This document shows positions 11,717 to 22,354 of a stretch of DNA of 64,000 bases, piece by piece; within the stretch, counting starts at the first letter, position 1, and every line of letters starts with the position of its first letter. The notes below the pieces were generated by a model. It made no database searches. It worked only from the letters and a program-made list of their open reading frames with translations, and was not told where the DNA came from. The position numbers and the translations under genes are program-made. The stretch is from Datnioides undecimradiatus (taxonomy: Eukaryota; Chordata; Actinopteri; Lobotiformes; Datnioididae). The stretch spans positions 9,471,192 to 9,535,191 of the forward strand of contig WARS01000014.1 of NCBI GenBank assembly GCA_008933995.1, written 5' to 3'.

Positions 11717-13012
11717 TGTTACTCTGTCTAAACATTATGGGCTCTCTCCACTGTCAAGGCCATTACATTTGACCTTCCCAGCCTCCTGGCAGCTGTAACT
11801 GATGGCACTAACAGACTTTAATGGCCATTGAACCTTAACTCGAACCAACAGTACATAACCAAAGTTTTCAGCTGTGTGAAGAAGGTCCAGAGAGTCCCAG
11901 TCCACAGCAGCCACATCCTCACAACGCTGTTCAAGCGCAAAACAAACGCAGCCCTGGCCACGGCGGCCATAAGAGCCCTGGTTTGACCGTTTAACAGCTG
12001 TTCACGAACCTGCTGCAGCTATTTTTAGGGTTAAACTCAAGTTTTTCCTTGTTTTCAAACCTGACTTCCACTTAATCACATGAGATCACCATGGCAACTC
12101 CAAGATGCTGGATTAGCTCCATGTTAAAATTAGCTAAGAGTTCAAATCCACTGACCAGTCAGAATCGGAGGATCCTGACAGCAAGAAAGACACTGTCTCT
12201 ATACTATTGTGGAGGTTATCTTGGACATCTTCAGATGTTATGACATTTTGCAAAAAGTAATCACTGAACTGGCAAAGACTCAAGGAAATCCCATATACTC
12301 CTTATCTAAAGTTCCTTTTTATTTCTAATGTCTCTATTGTGCTCTCACATTCTGTACTCCCTGGACATTTCACCACCTGAATAGCATTGTTGCTTCCATT
12401 GTTGCCGCCAGATTGAATTCCCTGTTTCATCTTCATTTCATATTAAGCAACCCGCCATGCTCTAATGATGTTGCTTGTAGACTGGCTGATGATTTTAGAG
12501 ACTGTTTCAAAAAATTCAGCAAATTCAAAATCAGATTGTTGTTTATTTAAATATCCTATAGTGCAAATAAAGCTGAATATGCACATTATCGCCAAAGCCT
12601 CATCCTTGCAGACACTCGAGAGGTGATGAAAGATGCTTTTTCTCCTGATTCAACCACAAACAACCTCAGATCAGTAAGAAAGTGACTTGTTTGCTCTGTC
12701 GTAAACATACATTCTCACACTCTGGTAAAGTGGTATACATAAACTTTATACCAGTGTTTTCAAGATTTCCACATGAAAGTCAGCAGAAAAGTGAAGTACA
12801 CCTTGTATTCCTGATTTGGGAACTTAAATGATGCGAAGTCAGAGATAATACACAACATTCATATAAAGAATGCACTGAATGACAACAATGACAGCCATAC
12901 AAACTATAGAATCCCCCCCCCACACACACATACAGATGATATGAGAATCATGACCCAAATCCACTGAAGTTATAGTTAATGAGGCAAAAATATTACACCC
13001 ACATACATATAC

Positions 13013-13034
13013 AAACACACACACACACACACAC
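13013..13034. repeat. (AC)n microsatellite
   Basis: About 11 AC units in non-coding DNA. Confidence 0.9.
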
Positions 13035-13919
13035 ATATAGTTTCTAAACTTTTAACTGTGAAATACTCAATTCCACGGCAGCAGACAGAAACACACAGGC
13101 GCCTATTAATAAAACCCTGAACTGCTTATGGCTAATAAATGAAGTAAATGACTTTGAGGGTGTTTAACAGGCTAAATTTCAGCTTTGTTCAGAAGCTCAT
13201 CCCTCAAGTTCATCTAACTTAGTCATCAGGATGTGTGAAAGGCTTCAGCACAGTTTGCCCCTATGTCTTCTTTCAATGGATGCTGGGGGAAACCAGCTTT
13301 TTTTTCAAACTTTTTTTTATATATGAGTGTGATGATATAAATGAGGACTCTAAATTTTATTCTCTGATATAAAATTACCTATGTAACAATAGTGTTGGCC
13401 TCATACAGACAACAGGCTCACGACAAGGTTTACGACCTGAGGTCTGGATACAGATCAAAGATTGCAGACCAACCAAAATGGCTGCTCTTTTGTCTAAGAC
13501 CTGGGAGCCAGGTCACAAAGGTATGCAGGACACCTCCATCCCTTATGCCCACTTGCTGCCCTGCTGGGTGCAGCCCCCAGTTGGACGGAGCTATTAGCAT
13601 CCTGCTGCTCCTTATCTTAGACCTATGGGCCAGAGCACAGGAGTGGGGGGACACTCTCCGCCACCTACCTGCTCGGCCACCTCTAGGAGCGCTGCTGGCC
13701 CCCAAACGCACGAAACCACCAACACCCCGCCCATTTGTTCCCCAGATCAAAGGGCCAGACCAGAAGGAGCACAGGCTATCTCCGCCCCATCCCCTTCTGT
13801 CGCCGCCCCCCCCCCGGTGGGTGCGGACTCCCATTGGACAATAGCCGCCAGCACCCTGCTGTGCGGCCAGATGTTTACAGGTATATTACCTGCACTAACC
13901 CTCACAACTTGGCTTCCAG

Positions 13920-14110
13920 TCTGTGTCCATCCCAGCTAGGCACGACGAAAAAGGAAGTGAACCATCGCGTCGAACTGCTTCCAGTCTGTGTCTAGTGGCT
14001 TCCACACGAATCCCAGCTAGGCACGACGAAAAAGGAAGTGAACCATTGCTTCGAACCGCTTCCAGTCTGTGTCCAGCCCTGCTAGTCACGACGAAAAAGG
14101 AAGTAAACCA
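13920..14110 (+). repeat. Tandem units inside the solo-LTR candidate, three copies
   Basis: Three imperfect copies share the blocks CTTCCAGTCTGTGTC and GCACGACGAAAAAGGAAGTG. The second copy of the whole element has only two such units (about 61458-61600). Variable tandem arrays of this type are common in the enhancer part of LTRs, but no function is shown here. Confidence 0.8.
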
Positions 14111-14886
14111 CATAAGGACCTGAACTATGTGCCAATCTCACCCCCGCTGGACAAACTGAGATTCCCCAAGCACATTATTTCCACGGATCCGAAGGAGAGT
14201 CGCCGCCGCTGCAGACGCCGTCGCCGCCCGCGCTCTCCATAAAGTACCTGCAGACCCGACTCGCCACTTCCCGCTGATCGCGGAGAATTGCCTGGCCGCC
14301 ACCGCCGCCAGCGCTCAAAGTACCTGCAGAAGGAAGAAAGGACCGCCGCGTCTTTCTTCAACCTTTGCAACCGGCCGTGCAACCCGCCGACAGAGCGACA
14401 CGGCCCACCGTCGTCATCCGAGCCGAGGAACCGAGCCGGACCCAAAGACGGATCGCACACATCTCCCTGCTTCGTAGGCACGTAAGAGGCTTTATCTGGG
14501 CAGAGGTAGTTTTTGTGTTTCCATATGAACTTTATTGCATAACTTAAGTTGACGGACTACAAGTCCCGCGCTCTGACTTAATGGACCAAGCGTCACATTT
14601 GTTTATTTAATCTCTTTGATCGGGTGTACTGCGGTCTAACGACCGGAGCCTGAAGAATTTTTCTTTATGTGCTGTGTTTTCCCTTCTTTCCCCCTTAACT
14701 GACACGCACATACACACCGGGTATACACCGGTGAAAACTAATTTTTCAGAGACACACAGGCTAAGCTCACAGACGCCACTAGCCGTTGTCTTTTTCAAAC
14801 CTCGCGGTCATTTCCTCTGACCGAAGCTCTTGCGTGACGTACTCCCTCTCCTCCCTTACGTCCGCAACCTCACCCCTCCTGTTTTA

Positions 14887-14941
14887 CACACACACACACA
14901 CAGACACACACACAGACACATACACACACGCACACACACAC
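14887..14941. repeat. (CA)n microsatellite inside the solo-LTR candidate
   Basis: An interrupted CA run; a shorter version is present at the same place in the other copy (62397-62438). Confidence 0.9.
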
Positions 14942-15308
14942 TTGTATAATCTAGAATAGATACACGATGGATGTTTATTGATTGAGGTGTTATCGATTAT
15001 TAATTGATCATTGATTTTAATAACTTCTGTTGTGTTTAAAGAGAAGTTGTCTGTATTGTTTGTACAAGTGTTCTTGTAAAGGCTGGTTAAAAGAGTCAGT
15101 GCTACCTTCATTGTTCGTCTTGTGCATATCAGTATCTCCCAGGTACTGATATCTGTAAGCGAACGTTTGTGAGACTGATTTTCAAGTGGTTATTGGTCCC
15201 TGATACCAGGGTGGTGCCCCGTAATTATTAATTCTTATTAATAATAATATTTTGCTAATAACCTACTCCTATAAGGCACAACAAATGATGCCTATGCGAA
15301 GCACAACA

Positions 15309-18300
15309 ATAGCAACTCATTTTTTCTAGATTTATGAGTTCGTAGACATCTTGAACATCTTTAGGCTTAAGGTTCAACTAATTAATCAGTGTAGCTATAT
15401 TGGTCATGGATAGTGTGTTAATCTGCCTGATATGAGTTAGACGGCATAATCAAACCTTTTCTTTACTGAGAAAGAAACAACCTCTGAGCGGCACTGGTGA
15501 TAGCTGGAACTGTCTGTGCTGTCTGTTAGCAGAAGGCATCAAAGGGTGGTGAAAAGCTGCGTGGTGTCTTAACTGACAGTCCAGTGAGCCAGGATAAGAT
15601 CTGAAGGCATCCATTTGGTGATGAGGTTGTTCACGGTTGTTCACAAGGATGCAGTAGAGACTGGGGAGTGAGGGTGATACCTTTTTCCAACTTAGACTAA
15701 GAACTGGTTCTTAGTCTTCAGGTCTTCAGGTAGATGATTCTAACAGAGTTATTTAAGTGAATACTTCCTGTTACTTCACCCTTTTCTCTTCAATCTGTGC
15801 ACAAATAAAACAACTGTAGACTTTCATGCATGTAGTTGAAGGATAAGTCATTCCTAAGAAGGATAAGACAAGGAATGATAAGTCATTCCTTTCCATTAAG
15901 TTCTTGAAATTGCTGTAAGTCTTATAGCCAGTAGATATTTAAACATAGGTTTATTCTAAACTTAACTAAAACATTTTGAACCATCAATAGACTGAACTTA
16001 GATCTAAGACTAAACTTAAGTCAGCCACAATCGGTTTGCAGGTGTGATTCTTTGTTATTGCGGCACAATGTTTCAAGCAAAATGCTAATGGAGGCATGCT
16101 AACATTCTTACAATGTTAAAGTGGGAATGTTTAGCAGGTTTAATGTTCCGTTATTTACACGCTTTGTATTGTGTGTTAATGTGTAGGCTACTTGGCATTT
16201 ACAGCAAAGGCTTAAGGGAGTAGTGTTTTTGTATTAATGGTCAATTATTGCCAACTAAGTACTAGAAATTAAATATATGACCTCATGATGGCACTGAAGT
16301 TAAACTGAATGTATTAGGATTCATCCTCTGGGGATTCTGAATATCTGTAGGACACGTCGTGGCAATCCATTATTTCCATGTTATTTCTGTCTGATTCAAG
16401 ATGGACTGATTCATTCCAAGGACCCAGTGGTTGAGTTGAACAAAATTAATCTGGTCAGTATGAGTCTGGTGAATTTCCATGTGAAACTGCAGCAGAAAGT
16501 GAGTTGCAGTTGCAGTTACGTGAGAGAAACCACACACAGTGAGCAGATGATGGAGGACGTGGGTACGTACTGCATCCTAATCCACTTACTTCATGTGCTG
16601 GAGAGTTGTTGTTTGAATATGAAAACACACCTAAGCCTGGGAGAGCTTGCAGGCTAACTGTCAGCTTAATCCTGAAATTGCTGCATAATGATTTCTATGG
16701 CAGACAGTTATTTGTCTGTTAACCTTGACCTATAAACATACAACATATCAATCCACCCTAAAACCTGTGATATTATCTCTGATTATATGTTCCAACACTC
16801 CAGAACCAATAATGAATGTATCTCACTCAGCCAATCCATGGCCTGCTAGATCTTCTTGGGCCGTAGAGCTCCATTGTCCAAAAACTATGAAAAACACATC
16901 ATTTAGCCACTCTGGCTGACATGTTCTTTCATGAATATCAACACTCAGACTGGACTCCATACTGCCCGCACTGTCCTGCTTGCCCTATTTACTCACTAGA
17001 GCACCAAAGGTGGACAAATCCGCTGCGTAAAACAGTCCTACAGAAGCACGCAGTTTCAAACAGTTTGGGTCAATTGCATGACTATTGTCTAAGAACATAA
17101 CTACTTAAAGGCTTTATCCTTTAAAGGCAATGCTGCTGCAGTGCCAGGCTGTTACCTGTTTCCATGTGACGCTAGTGTGAGCCTGGTTGACCCTCTGCAC
17201 CTGGAGCTTTCATCACTGTGACATTTGCACCACATTTTACACATAGTTTTTCAAGTAGCTGAGGCTCCTGAAAACTTTTTCTCAAAGCCACCACAGATTC
17301 CAGACGTCTGCGGGACATTGGTGTTAATATTTGCTTCCTGAGCATTTTCCCCTTTCGATTTCTCTCCCGTGGGATGCACAGATTGTGCGTTCGGCAGACG
17401 CCCAAGGTGGTCTTAATGCCACAAAGCATGATGGAGAGCCCCAATTCAGCCTCTCACTGATATATCATCACCATCTCAACTGTGCTTTATTGTTTCCCAC
17501 TGCCCTCTTTTCCTTCCCCGACCGCTTTCTCTTGCTCTTTCACCCCATTTCCCTCTCCTTCTGCTGCTGATGCTTTACTGCTTGGCGTTTCCTCCATCTT
17601 TCTTCCCCTCATCGCTCCTTCTCTCTATCACTTTTATTACTTCTATTCTTCTCACTCGGATGTTCGGCAGCTGGTTTCATCAGCTTCTCGCCTCTGATTT
17701 TAAAGCCTGTGTGTGAGGACAGAGATGTTCATGAAGGAGATTCATTCCTGCCCCATGGTACCTGTTGGACGTAAGCCAAGCCACTGTTCCCTTTCTGCAA
17801 CCGCTTCCCCCTCGAGCCGTTATTCTCTCTGTCCTGTTGGTGCGTGCACCCCCGTTCCGAACTTTAATCTCATGTCTTACATCTCTGTTGTCTCTTTTTT
17901 CATTCTGTTTTCAATCTCTGTTTCCTCCAGCTCACCACTCTTTTCTCATTGCATGGTATTTATATTCCATCAAGTATCGAGGCAAACATCACACAGCATT
18001 AACTCAGATGACTGCCAGCACAGAAACGCAACAAAGAACACACACTGGAACGTTCTGATTGCGGACTCCGCAGGAAACCAGACCAAGCAACCATCAAGTA
18101 TTAATCAAAATAATAATCATAGTTTTGAGAGGAGCTGGTAAAAAGTTCTTTCAACAGCAACAGAACCTCAGTAATGGCATCCCCTTCCCTTCAGGTTCTT
18201 GTTTCAGACTGAACTCCTCTGCCCTTCTCTTCCTGTTCCCCCTCGATTCCATTTCTCTCTTCTCACTCACAGCCATTACCTTTCCTTTCACATCTGCTCA

Positions 18301-18840
18301 ACTTAATGTTATTCAATTTGCCTCTGTCAAGAACAAATTACTCCCTGTCTTCAAATTTCCTTTTGGCCCTTGAAGGTGCGCTCGGCAACTTTGTCCTCTG
18401 TCTCCTCCAAGTGGCAGCAGGACATTACGATATCCAGTTTGGGAAATTCGAAAGACGCCCCCCAGAAATCCTGCAACACGCTTTGAATGAAGACTTCCCT
18501 CTAGAAACCTGATGTAACAAGGATAATTATACAGCAGTAGTATTTACAATTATATCATAAATGTATGCGTTTGATATTCAGATTTAATTACATAAAATCT
18601 GTGTACTGTTGTAACCTGACATGCTTTGGCCTCCATAATTAACATACAGAACTACGTGCTTTTGGGGTCCCTCTCTCACTATAAAGGTGTGTCTCCCGCC
18701 TTAACTCTCCTGTTTTGCAAGCGTACTCTATGGGAGAGATACGGCATATTGTGCTGTTAGCAATTTTCTTGTTGAAACTACGTTTATAAGTTCACTTTTC
18801 AGGTTAAGTTCCCTGTGTGATATACTCCTATGTTGTTTAA
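15309..18840. other. Non-coding stretch
   Basis: No supported exon. It contains an 11-bp-arm hairpin at 15694-15717 and a pyrimidine-rich tract at about 17470-18310, in which plus-strand open frames are low-complexity artefacts. Confidence 0.45.
15694..15717. repeat. Short perfect hairpin, 11-bp arms
   Basis: AGACTAAGAAC, a two-base spacer TG, then GTTCTTAGTCT. It has no T-run and no gene context. Confidence 0.8.
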
Positions 18841-19209
18841 CCCTTTAACACCTGAGCCTGTCCTGTAAGTGCTTTTGCCCATTTTCCAGAATACCTGGAA
18901 CTTCCAATACCTTGCAGTTATTTACTATTAGCTGCGTGTTAGAAGAGTGTGATAGTTGAAAAACACAGAAACGGAATTGGGTTTTAGAGTTTTAATGAAC
19001 AAACGACACTGCAGTTATACCTGAACAGCAGATCATGTTATATTTGAAATTTGAAAAGTATAAAATTATTTCCAGTAAAATTTGAGAGTCTGTGTCTAAT
19101 AATGTGAGTAAACAGGCCATAGAATGGAAACTTTCTCCACCGCTGTGTGTGCAATGGGAACGAAGTGGCTGCTTTGTGGGCTCCGGGTCATTTGCAAGTG
19201 AAATTACCA
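18841..19209 (+). mobile_element. piggyBac-like MITE, truncated copy
   Basis: It begins CCCTTTAACACCTGAGCC directly after a TTAA (18837-18840). It matches 59670-60040 closely up to GAAATTACC near 19209, after which the two sequences differ. The right terminus seen in the other copy is missing, so this copy is 3'-truncated or rearranged. Confidence 0.6.
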
Positions 19210-21189
19210 GTGGCCTGAGCTCCTTCACAACACAATGCAGAGCCACAGACAACGCTGGTGCACAGTGGTTTCACCAAGACAAGTTTCCATTATGGAAAAG
19301 TTGATTAACTTCAGTAAAATGACAACTTCCTTCACCCAAGTGAACCAAACAGTTGTCTTTTCTTATAAAGATGCTGTCTCAGAGTGATGCTAGTCATTGG
19401 GCTGACTGATAGAAAGTAATGTAACTGGCAAAGTAACTCAAAGTAACAATGATTCACATTACACAGTAATGAAAAACTGGAAATATCAGAAAGAAGAAAA
19501 CCCTGAGACAGCAGAGGCAGGAAGAAAACAGAGCTCTGAGTGTAAGTGTAACGAGGCCCTCGGATGCCCGTCACCCCAGCTAACCTGCAGCACACATCTG
19601 TTTCCACAGAGCAGTGAAACCACTTGATAAACATTTGTTGTTTGCCTCTCCTGGTTGCCTAGTGCCGAAGACCCAAACCACTCAGCAGCAACAGCTCTGG
19701 ACCGTTGGAGCGCTGCAGGTCACACCTCCTCCGTCTCTTCCTATGTGTCCTCCTATATATGAAGTCAAATTCCAAACAAAATAAAACTATTTATTATTAT
19801 TTAACTGAGTTCTTTTTGTTGACTTGCTGCACGCTGTTGTATAGTGTGTTCTGACTAAATACAAGTCCTCACTCGCCTATGCTTTATCTTTGACTTTTGT
19901 CCACTTTCATCCCTAAATAGACTTCTTTCTCCTCCCTCTCCTCAAGATTGTTTGATTTGTTTGAACTGGACATCGATGGCAAAATGAGAAATGTCAATGA
20001 ATAAGTCATGTAAACAATTTTATTAAAATTCGCTTCATGGCCTTGTTGGTAAACAGATATGATCATTTATGTTCGGCCCACATTAGAGGATAATGACCGA
20101 GCAGTCTGTCTGTGGCCTTTACATCCATCCGTTTAACCCTCACAGACACAGCGAATCTCCCCTCAACGGGAATGCTAATTTAGTTTACAATGCATTTAAA
20201 TCAGTCAGTCATGTTTAGCTAACACAAGTTCAGCAGAAGTCCCTGAGTCGCCTGTGATCGTGGTCTAAACGCTCAGACTGATTATTTCCGGACTGAATGT
20301 CATCGCTTTGGCTTCACGCACTCCTAGCCAGAGGAGACATTTGTATTTTCATGGCCCTGGGCAAAGGCGCTCTATCAGCTTTGGTAGCTACTGTAGGTGA
20401 GCTAATTTAGCATGGACAGATGCACAATTTTGTGATGATGTGCCCTGAGGCATCACTTCCATTGCCAGGTTTGCTGAGGCATCAAAGTGGCTATAACAGG
20501 CAGATTTTCCAGGTCAGGGTGCCCAGAGGAAATGTCCGAGGGAAAACCGGCACTCTGCTCTCTGACATTTGTGTGAAATCACCTAAAGGGAAGAAACCGG
20601 AGGCCTCAGTGTGTAGGAATATATAGTAATTGGCACAGGGTCTATTAAATAATTAGGGGAAAGTTAATATCAGTATCTGTTTTCCAATAGTCCCAGTGCC
20701 CAGAACAACCACAGCCTGGACTTTACAGCAAAAGCTTTTGGAAACATCAACCTTGTCCTTCATCCTTTCTCTTCTTGTTCAAATACGACCCGGCGACCTA
20801 ACAGTACTTCATCAAGCTAAAGTACAACTACCAATTCACCTGAGTAAAGTACAAACTAACAAGAGCATCCAGAGAAATTATGACAGACTGTACCAGCAGA
20901 GCGAGCCGGCAGCCAAATGCACTGATTGCCTCTACGCTCCGATCCCCGCCCGGTTGGCTGCTGGCCACTTTGAAAGTTGCACCGAACACATCAGTGGATT
21001 CAATGCTGTCCCAAAGCTTTTATGACTTTAAGTTGCAGGAGCACATTTAGTAGGACAAACAGCTTAACTCTGGCAGGTTTTCAGCTGCACAGTGGGGTAA
21101 CATGATTGTTCCGTCTAAACCTCAGGAGCCAAACCAAGCAACAAACAAAGTAAAGTGATTAAAGTAGCATTGTACAGGACACACGGCAG
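19210..21189. other. Non-coding stretch, nothing recognised
   Basis: A 109-codon open frame at 20696-21025 has no recognised family, a composition like its surroundings and no splice sites that I would trust. Confidence 0.4.
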
Positions 21190-21560
21190 TATACAGTCAA
21201 TGTAAAAAGTCCACTGACCCAGGTTTTTGAGCTGCAAAGACAAAAATAACAGTAATGTAAATGTCAGCTTTGTTTCATTTTTAATGTGATCTCATAATAA
21301 ACAAAAATAAACAGTAAAAAACAATAATTACTTATTAACAACATGAAAAAACACATGGAATAAGTCTGCACACCCTTTTCTGAGGGACTCTAGCTGTGAT
21401 CAAAGTTAACCAATTGCGTTCAGTACTAAAGATTTGGGATCCAGAATTCTGAGTGGGATATGAGCTCATCAGTGCCTCCTGGTGGTCAAACTGTGTAATG
21501 GAGAACCCCTTTATATCTTCAAAAAGCAGCTGTTGGGCAATAACAGCCTGCACAGTTTAT
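21190..21560. mobile_element. Probable Tc1-like element fragment
   Basis: The segment contains blocks that I associate with the terminal part of a fish Tc1 family, such as TACAGTCAATGTAAAAAGTC near 21193 and GTCTGCACACCCTTTTCTGAG near 21365. No transposase is present and the second terminus was not found. The assignment rests on remembered similarity, so it is tentative. Confidence 0.4.
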
Positions 21561-21969
21561 TGATTAAAGCCTAGAAAAATGCACCCATTCTGCAAAACAG
21601 CTTCACTTCGGTCAGTCTGGTCATGGTGAGGCCTTCACAGTAAAGGCTCTGGTTCGGTGCATGTTATGCCTTGTGAGAGAGAAGTTCAGAAACACTTAAC
21701 CTACGAAATAACGCAAGCTAGAGGGGAGATGGATTCAGGATATTGTACAATCATGTGCACAAAGAAGTAGCTCGCCTAGCTAGCATGAAGTCCCACATTT
21801 CATTTGTTTGTGTTGTCGTGAAATAAGAAACCGTCTTTGTTGTGTGGTTCCGCAGCAGGAGTGCTGACGGGGGAAGTTCCTCCTCTGGTTTTAATCTCAC
21901 TGTTATTTATTCCCATAGATCATCCACTGGGAGCCTATTAACAACGACTCCCCCATAGACAGTATAGAC

Positions 21970-22260
21970 ATACAAGATATACAGCCACAGACACACACAC
22001 ACACATACACACACTGACCCACACACAAAGACCCAATTAAAAATGATTAACACATGCACACACGCACACACACACCTATACACACACACACAGTGAGCGT
22101 ACAGATACACACGCATGAAAGGAAAGCACAAAGTTCACATACAATCATATAACACACAAAACCGGCATGCACGCTCACTCAAGAGCAGGGGGTGTGTTGA
22201 TAGCAGATGCCCACACACATGCACACACACACACACACACACACAGAGGAGTGCCACATT
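21970..22260. repeat. CA-rich island
   Basis: Several interrupted (CA)n runs separated by short unique pieces. The open frames on the minus strand that spell valine/cysteine repeats are translations of GT repeats. Confidence 0.85.
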
Positions 22261-22335
22261 TAGAACACATAGCTCAGAACACTAATGAATCCTATCAACC
22301 ATACACTTATGCAGGTTTACATCCGCACTAATGAT

Positions 22336-22354
22336 ACACACACACACACACACG
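22336..22354. repeat. (AC)n microsatellite
   Basis: About nine AC units, close to the CA-rich island. Confidence 0.85.

Larger units (their letters stand above)
10751..13392. other. Non-coding stretch with two short CA/GT runs
   Basis: No supported exon or transposon terminus. It holds a GT run at 11701-11716 and an AC run at 13013-13034. Confidence 0.45.
13393..15308 (+). mobile_element. Candidate solo LTR, 1.9-kb TG...CA element, copy 1
   Basis: The 1916-bp unit starts TGTTGG and ends CACAACA, giving 5-bp inverted ends TGTTG/CAACA. It is flanked by the 4-bp duplication ATAG (13389-13392 and 15309-15312). The same unit recurs at 60940-62854 with a different flanking duplication. TG...CA ends, a 4-bp duplication and no internal reading frame of note fit a solo LTR. 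Class-I retrovirus-like elements and some gypsy elements make 4-bp duplications. Inside are tandem units of about 70 bp (13920-14110), a GC-rich trinucleotide stretch (about 14160-14400), a CA microsatellite (14887-14941) and an AT-rich 3' end. The orientation is arbitrary. The parent family is unknown because no internal part is present. Confidence 0.65.

Noticed and set aside
13430..13834. Long open frames on both strands in the GC-rich part of the LTR candidate
   Set aside because: They overlap each other on opposite strands, are not kept at the same length in the second copy, and consist of proline/glycine/arginine-rich low-complexity sequence.
17470..18310. Serine/phenylalanine/leucine-rich membrane-like frames
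   Set aside because: They arise from a pyrimidine-rich tract, occur in overlapping frames and have no splice or conservation support.
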